Assembly (NCBI GenBank): GCA_900155495.1 | Contig: FTLJ01000725.1 | Coordinates: forward strand, 1 to 35,615 | Direction of reading: 5' to 3' | From: Porogramme epimiltina | Lineage: Eukaryota > Basidiomycota > Agaricomycetes > Polyporales > Polyporaceae | Length of the DNA: 35,615 nucleotides | Shown here: positions 24,008 to 35,615 of the stretch, one piece after another | Position numbering within the stretch: the first letter of the stretch is position 1 | Layout of the letters: each line of letters starts with the position of its first letter | Notes under the pieces: model-generated | The model's database searches: none | What the model saw: the letters and a program-made list of their open reading frames with translations, nothing else | What the model was told of the DNA's origin: nothing | Position numbers and translations under genes: made by a program

Positions 24008-25241
24008 CTACGCTCCTCCGGGAGAACTCTTCGCCACTCTAGACCCGTCCCCATAGACGTCCTCCGTGTCCGAGGAGAAGGTGCCGACCGACCCCGGCGT
24101 GAACGTGAGCGGCATGCTCCTCGTGCCCTGCCACGAGGAGCCCATGCCCGAGGGCGAGCTTGTAGAGGGTCCGCCGCTCGCCGACCATTGGGCGCTGGAG
24201 CACCACACGGTGGCGAGGAGCGCGCCGATGATGCTGACGTAGATGTTGACGAAGAACACGTAGACGTCCATGAGGTAGTTGGGATCGCGAAAGGCGAGGA
24301 CGATCTGGGCGAGGTTGAAGATGACCGGGAACACGAAGTTGGTGACCGCGATCCAGAAAAGGGTGCGGAGGCGGTTGAGATACGAGTCTCCTGGAGAAAC
24401 AGTAGGAGATCAGATATGCTTGGTGCACACAGTGTAATGGAGCTGGCTTACTTCCGTTGGTCTCTCTGGAGTATGAGAATGCGCTGTGGCCACTTCTATC
24501 TACCTCAGCTCTGTAGAGGCGTAGTAGGAACAGCGCAGACGTAAACCTGGAGGAGATCATGTAAACAAGCATCCTGACCATACGTAAGCAGAAGTCACTC
24601 ACGCTGTGTCGAAGGTCGCCAAAAACCACTCGATCTTTGAACAGGGAAGAGTCCAGCCCACTGCGCCTGCCGCGAGGGAGTTCTGCGCTCCGACGAGTAT
24701 GCGGTGTAGTTCCACAAGCATTATAATCTCGTTGACAATTCGGGCGGTTTTCATGATTACGATAGGTCCATATACTGTAATGAGGGCTCGACGGGGTAAC
24801 CTGGTGGGTGGGTAGACCGCCCAGACGCGAACAAGTAGGGTCGCATCTGAGAAGAAGATGCAGAAGAACTCGAATGCAGCGCACGCTGTGATGAAGGATG
24901 CCGTGCCTATAGCCTTTCCAAGGATGATGCTGATCTAGAGAGATGTCAGCCCGTCGTGGGTGGAAGGAAGCATAAACAAGAACTCAAGGACGTACTGAGC
25001 TGTATATGTTGAGGATACCCAGTGTTATCCCGCTAAGGATGGATATCACGTTGAGGAAGAATATAGGCTTGCGCCTGAGTGAGCTGGTGGAAAAGAAGAA
25101 CAAGCTGATGGCAATTGGCACGAGGAATGCAGAGCCAGTGGTGACGATGAGAATCATGATCAACGAAGACGTGATAGCTGCCTCAGAACCAAATCCCGGA
25201 GCCCCGAGGGCGGCGGCGGAAGCGTTGGTAGAGGACGACAT
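24008..25241 (-). CDS. seven-helix membrane protein D
   Basis: Minus-strand exons 25241-24996, 24934-24603, 24546-24452 and 24390-24008 give about 351 aa. Motifs are LRRKPIFFLN, LLVRVWAVYPPTR, KIEWFLATFDT, FTSALFLLRLYRAE, NRLRTLFWIA and ALLATVWCSS. Exon 3 is 95 bp, and the helix pattern matches A, B, C and E. The N-terminus (MSSSTNASAAALG) is short, polar and has one potential N-glycosylation site (NAS), consistent with an outside N-terminus. The tail after helix 7 is rich in Ser, Gly and Pro. It lies upstream of the GMC2 gene on the same strand, so its order relative to GMC2 is reversed compared with C. No damage is seen. Confidence 0.82.
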
Positions 25242-27226
25242 GAAGGAGAGTGCGGGGCTAGGAGCCTCCGGGGCACGACGGCATACGCAGAGGCGTAGAC
25301 CGACGAATTGGCACTACAAACACTTATAGGCCTCAAGTCATCTAAACCGGGATGGGAAAACATCTTCCGGGCACGGCGACAGGCGCACAGCCTGAGACCA
25401 ATTGAAAACAACTTCCTTACACAGTATGATTCAGTCGCCGGGATCCGAGAAATCAAAGACGCTCATCACCGCCAGTACCTCCCACTCTGAGTGAAGCCGA
25501 CCAATGGCGAGCTGTAGTTACACATTAACACTTTTCGGATTGAATACGTCTCGGGGTGCAAAGATAGGACAGGTCCTTCCCCAGAACGAGATGCGAGTTG
25601 CGCCATTGGGGGGTTACTTGTCGAGACCCGACGATATGATAGCGAGCAAAGATTTGGGGCTCAAGGCCGTATGTACTATGCGGACGCCTGCACATGTGGC
25701 AGGATGAGATAGCGGTTCTGTACCGAGTAAAAAGAAACACCTGGGATACTGTTATAAATCGACGTAGCGTAACAAACAACGACCCTCCCGCCATGCAGAG
25801 AAACTGTCACCTTCGGGATACCGGCTATATCCCCGAATTAGGTTGCCGCGTTGACCCGTGCGCACAGAGCCAGTCACAGAGGCCCAACAATCAACACACG
25901 ATCTTGCCACAAACCCGGCTCCTCCGCGTCGAATACATGCACAACTGACATACATCACAGTCTGACAGATGTGTGAGCTTGAAGGGACATTGGGAAATAC
26001 GAGCGTCAATATTACGGACCGGGACGTCGCAAGGTGGACAACATGTCTATCCGGAGTGACTTATCAATTGTAGCGCGCGGTGCCGGGTGCAAACCGGCGC
26101 AGTAGCAGCAGCAAGCGCTCCACAATACGTCAAATAGTAGAGGTATGAATGCGGGAGTACTTCGAATCACCATGCACCTCGCGTCTTACTAGTAGCAGGG
26201 ACGCTTGGCAACCGCGAGCCTCCACGAGCGAATGACGGTGAGGGTAAACGCACTAACACGGGACGCGGCGATGCCTTCCCAGCTGTGTATGAGGCAGGAG
26301 AGGCAAAGCCACAGCAGGAGTGAATGCGTACCCAGAATGCCTTGAGAAGGGTGTTGAGACATGACGCAGGGAGGACTCTAGGAGAGACTTGACGTTGACA
26401 TGAGGCTGAGCTTTCAATGGCTATTTGATATGTTGGGTTGACATGGCCACCGACATGACGGGGAAGACTTCGTATGTCGACAATCGAGAAAGAATTTGGA
26501 TGTAAATGTGGAGCTGGAAGGACTGCCGCACGACGAGATGTGTCGGTGGAAAGAGTCAAAGATGAGTTAAACGCCTGCAGCCCTCGAAGTGGCGTGCTAG
26601 TCACGCATTTATCACGTGCGTTATCGCTGTCGCTCTCGCCGTTCGTTCTCGTCCGGAGGCTTCTGCGCCTTGATGCTCTCTATCATCACCTGTCCTGTCT
26701 CATTCCCACTTGCCGCCACCTCACGCTGCACTCTGCCATACAACACGCTTTGTGCCTCTGGGCACCTCGCAATTATCAAGTAATATTGATGTCACAAACA
26801 CTATGAAGCCGTCTTTCTCGCGTGAAGCAGGTTTCCATGGAGGACAAGCGAGGAGTTCACACGGGAGGTCGGCGCAGACAAAACGGAAGTCTCTCCGCTA
26901 CGGAAATGTGTAAGGGCATTCTCCGGGCGTCGCGCTGGAGAGGGGCAGGTCAAGTGTGGTGACATCTGTACGTTGTTACATGCCTGCCATGTCGTCGTCG
27001 CACTCGTGTCTTCGTCTCTTACTACAATATTACGACGTTCTCTTGAATTGGTTCCTCCCAAACTATCAGCCCGCAGCGTGATCACTGGTGTTGCGCCCAC
27101 AATCACGTCCCTGAATGGCGCGTGCCGTCCTGGCTCCATGCCGACAAGTCCAATGTTCGACCTTCCCCCACCAATTTCTACTTCCCTCCCGTCACCCAAG
27201 CTGCGTCCCCGTTTGATCGTAAGGAC
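25242..27226. other. intergenic between 7TM gene D and GMC3
   Basis: About 2 kb between divergently transcribed genes, expected to hold both promoters. No gene was recognised. The open frame 26801-27274 on the minus strand overlaps the GMC3 start and has no family resemblance. A C/T-rich stretch just before 27227 is usual for a fungal transcription start area. Confidence 0.5.
25323..25329 (-). promoter_or_regulatory. TATA-like box of 7TM gene D
   Basis: CTATAAG on the minus strand lies 82-88 bp before the ATG at 25241. Confidence 0.35.
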
Positions 27227-29371
27227 ATGAAGGACGCTACACCTGAGCTCACACCACGTGAAGTCGGTACCCATATTCCTGTGTCGCCACAGGTTCCTCC
27301 GGAGACATATACGTATGACTACATCATAGTGGGGGGTAAGTTATCGATGTATTCAATTTCCTTCGCTCATAACTCTTTCCAGGCGGCACGGCAGGATGTG
27401 TTCTCGCATCGCGGCTCTCTGAAGACCCTGACGTCTCGGTATTAGTAGTCGAACAAGGCCCTGTCTCTGACACGTGGCTCTCCCGTGTCCCTCTTATCTC
27501 CGCCAATGTCTTTGACAAAAGTAGCCTCTCTTCAAAATGGTGGTCACAGCCCTTGCAACACGCCGACAACCGATATCTCGAGGTCATACGTGGGGAGGCA
27601 CTGGGAGGAACATCGCGTGTTAACTGTCTCTACTACACCCGGGGTAAGTTCGACTCTATGTGGCGGCAGCAGAGATAGTCATCGCGTCCTGTTTGCTCAG
27701 GCTCTCCCGGAGACTACAATCAGTGGGAGGCGTTGGGGAACAAGGGGTGGGGCTACGAAGACCTAGAGCCATACTTTGTGAGGTCTGAGAAGACGCATTC
27801 ACATCCCTCTTCGAAGGCTAGGGGAGTAGAAGGTACGCGTTGGCTCGACGTTTCTCCCCCCAGTAGCTGACACAGTCCCCTCTTGGAGGTGTCTGGCAGA
27901 ATCGTACCTTCCCGAACTCGCCTTACAAGGTCATCAAATAGTAAGTGATCTCTAATAAGTTGGTCATAGCAACGTTATTCACTCCCCACTCAGTGCCGAT
28001 CGTGCTATCCAAAATGTCGGGATTCCATGCGTTCCAGACTCCAACTCTGCGGACGCCCCAGCTGCACACCTTACCCTGCTGGACGTCAGCCAAGATTCCA
28101 AACACCAGCGGCACTCGACGTTCCACGCTTTCCTTCCCCCACGGCTCACGAACGAGCGCAAACAGCGCCTGAAGATCTGCACGAACTCGATTGTTTGCAA
28201 GGTCGAGCTCGCGAACGAGGAAGATGGAGTCCGTGCGACCGGGGTGCACATCGAGACGACCAATTCGCGCAAGGCTGATACTCGATATGTCGCTAAAGCG
28301 CGCAGAGAGGTCATTGTATGCGCAGGTGCGATTGGTTCTCCGCACGTCCTGATGCTCAGGTGCGTCTCTTCGATCTTTCTCGGAACTCGTGTGCTAACAC
28401 GTCATCTCAGCGGCATCGGCCCGAAAGCCCACCTGGAGGAGAAGGGTATACCTGTTGTCGTCCATGTTCCCGCAGTGGGGAGCTATATGGTGCGTCAATG
28501 CCAGCGTCACGCAGTTTTTCTGGAGATTGACTTCGTATATGCACAGGGTGACCACGTAGCCGTGCCTGTTGCCATACAGACTCCGATTCACGACTCCCTG
28601 CACCACCTAGAAGTTAGCCCCATGAAAGCCATTTTCGAGTTCATCAAATACCTCGTGACCGGTGGTGGCGCGCTTTCCCTCCCGTTCGAGAACATCGTCG
28701 CCTTCTATGCTTCGCGTCTCCTCGACGCTTCACACACTCTCTCATCTGCGAGCCCTGCGGACCTCGACAGCTCTATCCCGGAGAACCGCCCCGACATCGA
28801 GCTCCAGCCCGTCGCGAACAATTGTGCTGACGTCGATACCACCAACATCGGCGTCTTCTCCTTCATCACCACCCTCATCCGCCCCAAGTCCGTGGGCACC
28901 GTGCGCCTCGCCACCGCGAACCCGCGCGCGCCACCGGACGTCGACCTCGGCTTCCTCTCGGACCCCGCGGACTACGAGCCCCTCCGGAAGGGCATCCGCC
29001 TCGCCCTGCGCCTGCTCGACGACATCCGCGCGCAGGGGTACCCGGTGCTCGGCGACTTGCAGGTCCCGCCGGGCGGCGTGGCGGCGGACGACGCCGCGCT
29101 AGACGCGTACATCCGCGCGCACCTGCGCACGTGCTTCCACTACACGTCGACGTGTCGCATGGGCGCGAGCGCGCACGGCGAGAGGCCGAGCGTAGTGGAC
29201 GCAGAGCTTCGCGTGCATGGGGTGCGCGGGCTGAGGGTGTGCGATGCGTCGGTGTTCCCGGAGATCGTGGGGGCGCACACGATGGCCCCTGCTGTCGTGG
29301 TGGCGGAGAAGTGCGCGGACATGGTGAAGGCGGCGTGGCGTGGGGGTGATGGGATGGCCAGGAACGCATAA
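27227..29371 (+). CDS. GMC oxidoreductase (GMC3), complete
   Basis: Seven exons (27227-27335, 27383-27643, 27701-27832, 27889-27940, 27994-28359, 28411-28489, 28547-29371) give about 607 aa. Landmarks are YDYIIVGGGTAGCVLASRL, VIRGEALGGTSRVNCLYYTRG split here as RGEALGG and SRVNCLYYTRG, GSPHVLMLSGIGP, FHYTSTCRMG and GAHTMAP, so FAD fold, both signatures and the catalytic His pair are all present. Start chosen at MKDATPELTPREVG because GMC2 starts at the matching place; an in-frame ATG at 27122 exists upstream. No signal peptide. Introns 5 (51 bp) and 6 (57 bp) are multiples of three without stops, so retention would keep the frame. It converges on 7TM gene E with about 98 bp between stops. Substrate unknown. 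Confidence 0.95.
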
Positions 29372-29469
29372 ACGCGCAAAGGGAAGGAGTGCTCAGCCCA
29401 TGATGTATGATATATTGAGCTCCGTACGATTTAGGAATTTATGTCTAACCTCGCCTCGTGTACTATACT

Positions 29470-30750
29470 CTACTTCAACACATATGCCTCCGGGATTTGT
29501 CTTACCATGTCGAATACTGCATGCCCACTGTCCAGTCCATGACTCTTCAACTGCTCATTTCCTGTGCCAACCTCTCTGAGGCCCCCGTCCAGAACCGACC
29601 TTATCCCCGCTGCTGTGCTGGCTGACGACGCAGGAGGTGCGAACATCAATGTCCCATTCGTATATGGCCTGCGCTTTTCCTCCTCGATTGTATGCTCGCT
29701 ATTTGACCAATGCGTACTCGAACGCCATACGGTAGCTAGCAGGACACCGATGATGTTGAGGTAGAGTGAGACATAGAAGACATATACGCCGTAGAATTCG
29801 ACTGGGTCGAGGAACAAGAGTATTATTTGGGCAATGTTCAAAATGGCGGGGAAAACGAAGTTTGTGACCGCGATCCAGAACAGGGTACGCAATCGACCGA
29901 GGTATGTGGCTATAGTTAACAAGGAGGACTGTCAGGTATGTGCTTCGTATTCGAAGAAACCCATTTTACTTACAACTGTCGTTACCGTAAGAAGACGAGT
30001 ATGTACAGAGACGCCTTTTTTCGGCATGAGCAAGATAGAGGCGGACCAAAAACAGTGTAGAGGTCAACCTAATAGAGAACTCAATAGTAAATGCTAGAAA
30101 TCACCGATTGTATAGGATAGATACTACATACCCTGTATCGAATGCGCCTAAGAACAGGATGATCTTGGCTCCAGGGAGTTCCCATCCTTCAATCCAATTT
30201 TTGAGGGACATTACCCCTCCCGCACGCTGTATTTGATGCAACGTAGCAGCGTAAATTATTAGGTTCATGAGCCAGCCGGTTTTTAAAAGGATAGAGGGGC
30301 AGTACACTGCGAGCATGCGCCCGCGTGAAAGATATTTTGGGGGATAGGCGGCGTAGACACGAATGAGAAGTATTGCGTCAGAGAAGAATATGCTAAAGCC
30401 CTCGAGAAGGGCACAGGATGTGATAAAGGCCGGGGTTACGACGATCCTCCCTTGTAGGAGACAGGTCTGAGAGAATCAATACAAGGGCGTAGGAAGGGAT
30501 AGTTTTAACTTACTATAGAGAATATCTTCAGGACTCCAACCGTAATACCGGTCAGGATGGAGATGACATTCAAACTAAATATCGGCTTCCGTCTGAGGGA
30601 GTCTGTGGAAAGGAAGAAAAGGGAAATCCCCAGGGGAACAAGAAAGGAAGTCCCTATGGTGCATATCAAAAGCATAGTCAATGCTGGAACAGTAGTGTCG
30701 TCATTGTTGGAGAGGGACGGAAAAGGTGATGGAGGGGATGGAAGATCCAT
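29470..30750 (-). CDS. seven-helix membrane protein E
   Basis: Minus-strand exons 30750-30514, 30466-30132, 30068-29974 and 29909-29470 give about 368 aa. Motifs are LRRKPIFSLN, LLIRVYAAYPPK, KIILFLGAFDT, LTSTLFLVRLYLAH, GRLRTLFWIA and VLLATVWRSS. Exons 2 and 3 are 335 and 95 bp. Differences from the family include loss of the usual EW before helix 5 (ILFLGAFDT) and a longer C-terminal tail of about 90 residues. The N-terminus (MDLPSPPSPFPSL) is short and polar. It is tail to tail with GMC3. No stop or frame problem was found. Membrane receptor-like protein, function unknown. Confidence 0.82.
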
Positions 30751-33046
30751 ATACTGTAGGTGAACACAAGCACTGACCGGGACCCTCTGAAGCTTTTATA
30801 CCTAACCGAGAAGCATATGAATAACGCTGGCGTGATATTTCCGGAAACCCGATAAGGATGGCCTCGCACCGGTCTGCGCAGGCCTACACTCGCGCCGTAT
30901 GGGCACTGGAGTGCTCTGTCAGACAGGATACGTTATGACAAGTTTCTCTCGCGCGGGCCGCACACATTGCACGTTGTGATGGAGCAAAGCTTGAATTTTG
31001 CCGAAAATGAGGTACACACGTACGGGCCCATTCCGGCAGGCGGCATACTTCCTTGATGCCCGGTTGTAGGCAGTGTTCGCCGTACGGAAGAAAGACGAAT
31101 TCCACCATCGGGGCCCTAAACGACATGACTAATGTGCCCGAATATCGTGTGAGCGTGTCGATTTAAGACAAAGTATCCCTGGAGTGCAGATTGAGAGCGA
31201 CTGACACCTGGTGAAGGTGATAGTGGGGACGAACAACTTTCCAGCCTGTTCGTAGCGCTGAACATGGCACATGACAGGGCCTGATGTACTTGCGGTCTGT
31301 AGCCTATGGCACTATATCATGATGAATGGTGTCCATATGCACAAGGACGGAGTGGAGGGGTAGAGTCCCCTCAGATTGTGGGTTGTCTATAATCGGCGAG
31401 CAATGCATGTCGATATTTCAAGGGTTTTGTACTTACTATTACTGAGCCTCGCGTTGATATCTCCCCGTTGGACGCTCCAAGAGGTTCTAAATAGCAGTGC
31501 TACCACGTGGCCCCCGGCGGGTGGGCGACACTTGGGCGCTCCTCATAGCCTCTTGATGGCTTTGTCAGCAAGTGCGTCAGCATCATCCCATCACACCCGG
31601 GGGAACTCGGGCTGGGTCGTCCGGGTTTTCCGCGGTCAGCCATTGGGGAGGAGGTTCTTTTTCCTCATCATACTCAGCTGGTCATTGCACGACTTCAGAC
31701 ATGCGCCCAGTTCGCTGAGGGAGGTCCGCACAAACGCTGAGTCCCGCTGGATGTGCTTTAATAGCACGAGTACGAGTAAGCTGCAAGTCCACATGCCAGC
31801 GCGTCGCCTTTAACTGACGATGTTAGATTGAGGCATATGTAGTATTTAAGGCTCCCCAGAGTGGCGAAACCGAGTAAATTACCTTACACAGAAGCTTCCC
31901 TCTTCTGTTCAACCCACGACCGCAGCGATATCTCCATGCTTACACGGTATGTGCACAGTCACCTATGATTTGTGAGAGCGGTCTGTAATATTTTGGTCAC
32001 AGATCTCAGGGCGGTAGCTTCGTAGAAAACCGCCATCCATATACACGAATGAGCCCTGAGCCCTGAGCGCATGATATCTCATAGAAGACTCGGATAAGGC
32101 CTAGGGTCTCCGCGAACGCTTTTCGACTGCGCACACGAACATGTGGAAAGAACCATCTCTAAACCGCATGAGGACGGCCGAGTCAACGTGCTATTGACAA
32201 GGAGGCCGTGCTACAACAGACAAGTACCATTTTCGAGCAAGATCCGGCCCCAGTCGCGGCGTTTTGTGAGTGACATTTGCCCTTCGTGCTACCGGCCCAA
32301 AGTTAGTCTGATGGATGATCCTTCCCACGCGTAGAGTTTCGCTGACCTCATGCTTCATCCGAAGACATCGTCAGGACCCGCGGCCCATCTTTCATCCGCG
32401 CCACGAAGGCGACGGACATGACTCGGTCTTGGCCTTGTCCACACCGGTGCACAACCTCCGTAAACCATGTTTTGCACAGCTGACCTACTAACAAGATATC
32501 AATCCGCCCTGGCAGTGTGATTGCGCGTTACAATACTACGGCTCTAGTCTTGGCGTACTAGGTCACTGCGGCCTAGCTTCTAATGCTACGCGCAGTGACA
32601 TAACGTCAGTTTCCATCGCTCCGCTCTCAAAATTACACTTAACTTCCACGTTTCCAAGTAGACCATTGGTACGCCAAGCGAGGGTAGGCTGTGGTGCAAA
32701 GTTCAAACTGTAGAAACTTCGATCTATTGCGCGGACCCGCTCAAGAAGATGAGATGCGCATCCTCGGACCAGATGATGCGCTTAGGCGGCGCACACGTTC
32801 GTGCCATAGTATGCGGCGTGGATGCGGCACTGCGCCTCCGTTTTGAACCTTGAGTTCATCTGACGAGTACGGCCAGTTTACATTGCCTGTTGCTCGCATC
32901 TGACTCTACCCCCAGGTCCTAGGGAGCCTCGAACGGCCGAAACCATCTCCACTGTGGCTTCTCATGCTATAATCATGAACTTTGTATGGGGTATATAGGT
33001 TTTCATGCGAGACTAGGCTGCTTCTCTCAGCCTCAGCTTCGTAAAC
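30751..33046. other. long intergenic region between 7TM gene E and the DUF6533 gene
   Basis: About 2.3 kb without a gene I can recognise. An open frame at 31376-31813 (+) of 145 codons has one hydrophobic stretch (VLYLLLLSLALI) but no family resemblance and is probably chance. No tRNA, clear repeat or relic of the neighbouring families was seen on either strand. Confidence 0.5.
30793..30802 (-). promoter_or_regulatory. TATA box of 7TM gene E
   Basis: GGTATAAAAG on the minus strand lies 43-52 bp before the ATG at 30750. It is the best TATA match in the window. Confidence 0.5.
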
Positions 33047-35040
33047 ATGCCCACCTCCACGTCAGCTGCAGAGCAGACGTGAGTTGTTCCCCCAGCATTC
33101 CGCTTTACGCCAATCTTATACCGCATATAGCTTCCTCCAGTTCTGCATTCAGTGGGCCAGCATCGGTGCGGGCTATTCCTGGTAGTCCCAAGCCCGCCCG
33201 CGCTGATCTAGTCCCTCCTGTAGCCCTCCTCTACTACGACTATGTGTTGACCTTCCCCATGGAAGTCCGCTACATCTGGAAAGCCGACAAACTCAAGGTC
33301 TCCACGGGGCTCTACGTTCTCTACCGGTATGCGTTGCTGGCCAACGTACTCTACCTCCTCGCCATCGCCAAGAAACTCGGGAGCAAGGTGTGTACCGTAC
33401 AGCATGCGGAATTGTATACCTCATAGTTGACAACCTCCGTTACTTCCCAGTGAGTCTTCTACGTCACACAGGTCTCCCTGGGGAGTCAATACTAATCATT
33501 CATAGCTGCGACATCTGGTATAAGATTATTGGAGTGGTCAGCGTGCTGGGACGAGCAGCCGTGATATGTACGTCCTCTGCGTTCGTCGTCAGCAACATAC
33601 TCCAACCTCTCCCCCGCTTCCCAGTTACGTTCCTCATGCGAACATATGCCGTATACTCCAAGAGCAAAGCCATTCTCGTCGGCCTAGGCGCGATTGGCCT
33701 CACCTGCGTCATCCTCGACTGTGTAAGCAGTGACACTTCCTCACGTCTATTCGAGAACCCCGCTGATCCCGGTCATAGCTGCATGTTCCAGGACTCAAGT
33801 GCCACGGTTCCTCAAGCAACCAACTGTGCGTATTTCGTTTGCCCGCCTTCCTGTCTCCGGGCATTGGCTAATCAGATTGCCTGACAGCGGTGTGTACAGC
33901 AACACTGCATGCAGAATAAGCTTTTGACTTTCGCCCGCCCTGATTTCCCACGCCCTTCGACGTGGCAGAAAACACGCTCCTCTCAATCCTCGTATGTGTA
34001 TTCGAGTGGAGCGCGACCGCGCTGACGTTTGCGCGGAGCATGCAGGCCCTCCGCTTTGGCGGTGGGCCCCTGGCACTCAAGCGGCACACGCTGGATTACC
34101 TGGTGGTCGAGCAGGGTGTGCTCTACTTCGGGTGCGTACCTGACACGATAGACAGTGCGGCGCATGTGATTGACGTTCCATCTGTCCTATTGTAGACTTG
34201 TCTCTATCTTCACTGTCGGCGCAACCGTGTTAAATTTCGTGGGTGATTCTACGTCCGGTTCGCTTCCCGTAGCTCACATCGCATGACCACATAGAAAGCA
34301 TCCGTGCGTCCCCTTCTTGCCCACATGCGCGTGGCGCTATGATGAACTGCTAAACTTCCCCGCCTCAAATCAGGGTGGCTTCCCGCAGCGCCTGCTGAAC
34401 GCGCTCACCCTCCCGTAAGTTGCCGATGATCCTTACCACTCCCGAGAGTTCCGTTCTATTACGTGGTCTCTAACATTCCTTCCGCGCTCGCAGAATCTCC
34501 GGCCTCCTTACCGCGCGCTTCATCCTCCGCCTCCGGGCCTACAGCCAGTGCACCGCACCGCTCAACGACGACCCCGGATCCTCTACTCACAATGCGGAGG
34601 TGTCGACATTCCGCCAGGCGGCGCGCGGCCGCATTTCTGGCTCGCTCGCGGACGAGTTTGGTGACGACCCGATGGACCTCGTCTTCCGCACCGCGCACTC
34701 CCAAACGACCACTGCGGGGTCGGGATCCGGAGAGGGTGAAAGTGGGAGAGGGAATGCGGTCGTCACAGCATTCCTCGGGCAGATGCGGCGTGGGCTTGAG
34801 CGAGAGGACGATCATGATCACGATGCGGATGCAGAGACGAGGGTGAGTGGAGAGAGCATGCTAGACGAGAAGAAGGAAAGGGGGAGCACTGCCTCAGAGG
34901 CAGGAGGGTCGCAAGGTGACAGAGTCAGTGAGGAGGTCACGGAGATGGACCAGGGCCCGGGCCCTCGGCTTAGAGCGAGCACGGAGCACGTCGCTACCAG
35001 TGGCAGTTCTGGCCACAAATCTGTCGCTGAGGCCGCGTAG
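33047..35040 (+). CDS. DUF6533-domain multi-pass membrane protein
   Basis: The segment LLYYDYVLTFPMEVRYIW followed by LYVLYRYALLANVLY is the typical DUF6533 block of agaricomycete membrane proteins. Later conserved pieces are CDIWYKIIGVVSVLGRAA, MRTYAVYSKSKAILV, LLSILVCVFEWSATALTF, VLYFG and LNALTLPISGLLTARF, then a Ser/Gly/acid-rich tail to the stop at 35038-35040. Likely exons are 33047-33078, 33153-33387, an optional mini-exon 33427-33449, 33506-33567, 33625-33722, 33779-33825 (or ending earlier at a GTTCCT donor), 33969-34133 and several more to 35040. The junction before 33969 could not be joined in frame with the best donor, so either the model or the gene is imperfect there. About six or seven helices are predicted. 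The family has no proven function. Confidence 0.7.
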
Positions 35041-35615
35041 GATCGATGTTAGGTGCTCTGTATCTAACGCATATTTTTGTATTTGTGCCTCCCAAAAATA
35101 CAGAACCAGACTTGTTGCCATCTCAATTCGCATGCCCTCGTGACGTCAAAAACAGACGCCGGGTGGTGGGGACGTGATGACGTCATCAGTCTGATGTCCT
35201 CTCTTGGTCTGTCAAATCATAGATGGGTAACAACTTCCCATGACGATCCACTGAAATCCCCTATTGATCCGTTTCTATCAATGCTCTAGTATTCTTCTTC
35301 AACATTCCTCCGCTTCCAGCACCTCTATCAACTATCGGCCTGTAACGCTCTGCGGTACACGAGCCTCACGGGCACTTGTTTCGTCATTCCGTTCATGTAT
35401 TGTGTTTCTCGTCTCGACTCTCGCATCCACGTGCACCGCGTCTTATGATTCTCGTTCCCGCTCCCGAATACTTACTGTCTTGTCTCGTCCGTTTGTATAT
35501 CTCTCCGCGCCGCCGAGGTTTGAACCTCGGCGAATCAACTTGTATTCCGCGCTTCGCGCACCCTCTGCTCACATCTCGTCCGTCTCGACTTCGTCTCGCC
35601 CGCGAAGCCTCACAC
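35041..35615. other. 3' flank and window end
   Basis: No gene recognised. From about 35290 the plus strand is rich in C/T words (CTCGTC, TCTCG), as in leaders and promoters of fungal genes, so another gene may start beyond the window. Confidence 0.4.
35511..35532. repeat. perfect 10-bp hairpin
   Basis: CGCCGAGGTT and AACCTCGGCG are exact inverted repeats separated by TG. The centre recalls a tRNA T-arm, but no tRNA acceptor, D or anticodon stems surround it, so its role is unknown. Confidence 0.6.

Noticed and set aside
24039..24884. 281-codon minus-strand open frame across the 7TM gene D region
   Set aside because: It reads through two introns of gene D in another frame; the spliced frame has the family motifs.
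26801..27274. 157-codon minus-strand open frame over the GMC3 start
   Set aside because: It overlaps the well-supported first exon of GMC3, has no recognisable domain and no splice-linked continuation.
28875..29369. Minus-strand open frame opposite the last GMC3 exon
   Set aside because: Proline/Arg-rich shadow of a G/C-rich coding exon.
31376..31813. 145-codon plus-strand open frame with one hydrophobic stretch
   Set aside because: No family resemblance, no paralog in the window and no clear promoter; not enough to call a gene.
35505..35540. tRNA 3' end
   Set aside because: The T-arm-like hairpin has a two-base loop and no acceptor, D or anticodon arms can be formed around it on either strand.

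Overview
The window looks like nuclear DNA of a mushroom-forming basidiomycete (Agaricomycetes, most likely a wood-decay polypore). Genes are broken by many short GT-AG introns (about 45-75 bp). The families present are multi-copy GMC oxidoreductases, a type-B carboxylesterase, a HET-domain protein and a DUF6533 membrane protein. There are no bacterial-style operons. The species is inferred only from gene content and style. All exon models were built by eye from splice signals and comparison between paralogs.

Layout: 1-1130 (+) 3' part of a GMC oxidoreductase (GMC1). 2054-3333 (+) seven-helix protein A. 3455-4179 (-) wreck of a GMC gene. 5738-7977 (+) intact secreted type-B carboxylesterase. 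8342-9586 (-) seven-helix protein B. 10276-10482 (-) second GMC relic. 11.1-15.1 kb is a repeat-rich graveyard with palindromic repeats, inverted repeats, an SDR pseudogene and a fragment of another membrane protein. 15169-17578 (+) HET-domain protein. 17990-18350 (+) esterase fragment. 18542-19816 (-) seven-helix protein C. 20568-22708 (-) complete GMC oxidoreductase (GMC2). 24008-25241 (-) seven-helix protein D. 27227-29371 (+) complete GMC oxidoreductase (GMC3). 29470-30750 (-) seven-helix protein E. 33047-35040 (+) DUF6533 membrane protein.

The main feature is an expanded family of five apparently intact seven-helix proteins (A-E, about 350-370 aa). They share one four-exon structure and are interleaved with live and dead GMC oxidoreductases. 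Two stretches have the same order and orientation, esterase(+) then 7TM(-) then GMC(-): 5.7-11.1 kb and 18.0-22.7 kb. A multi-gene block was therefore probably duplicated. In the first copy the GMC decayed and in the second the esterase decayed, while the 7TM gene stayed intact in both. The HET gene and the repeat-rich region lie between the two copies.

Functionally, the GMC enzymes would oxidise alcohols or related small molecules using FAD, and the esterase would hydrolyse esters outside the cell. The 7TM proteins have receptor-like topology, and some of their motifs resemble the fungal Ste2 (class D) receptor layout. A link between sensing and small-molecule oxidation is a hypothesis from gene proximity only.
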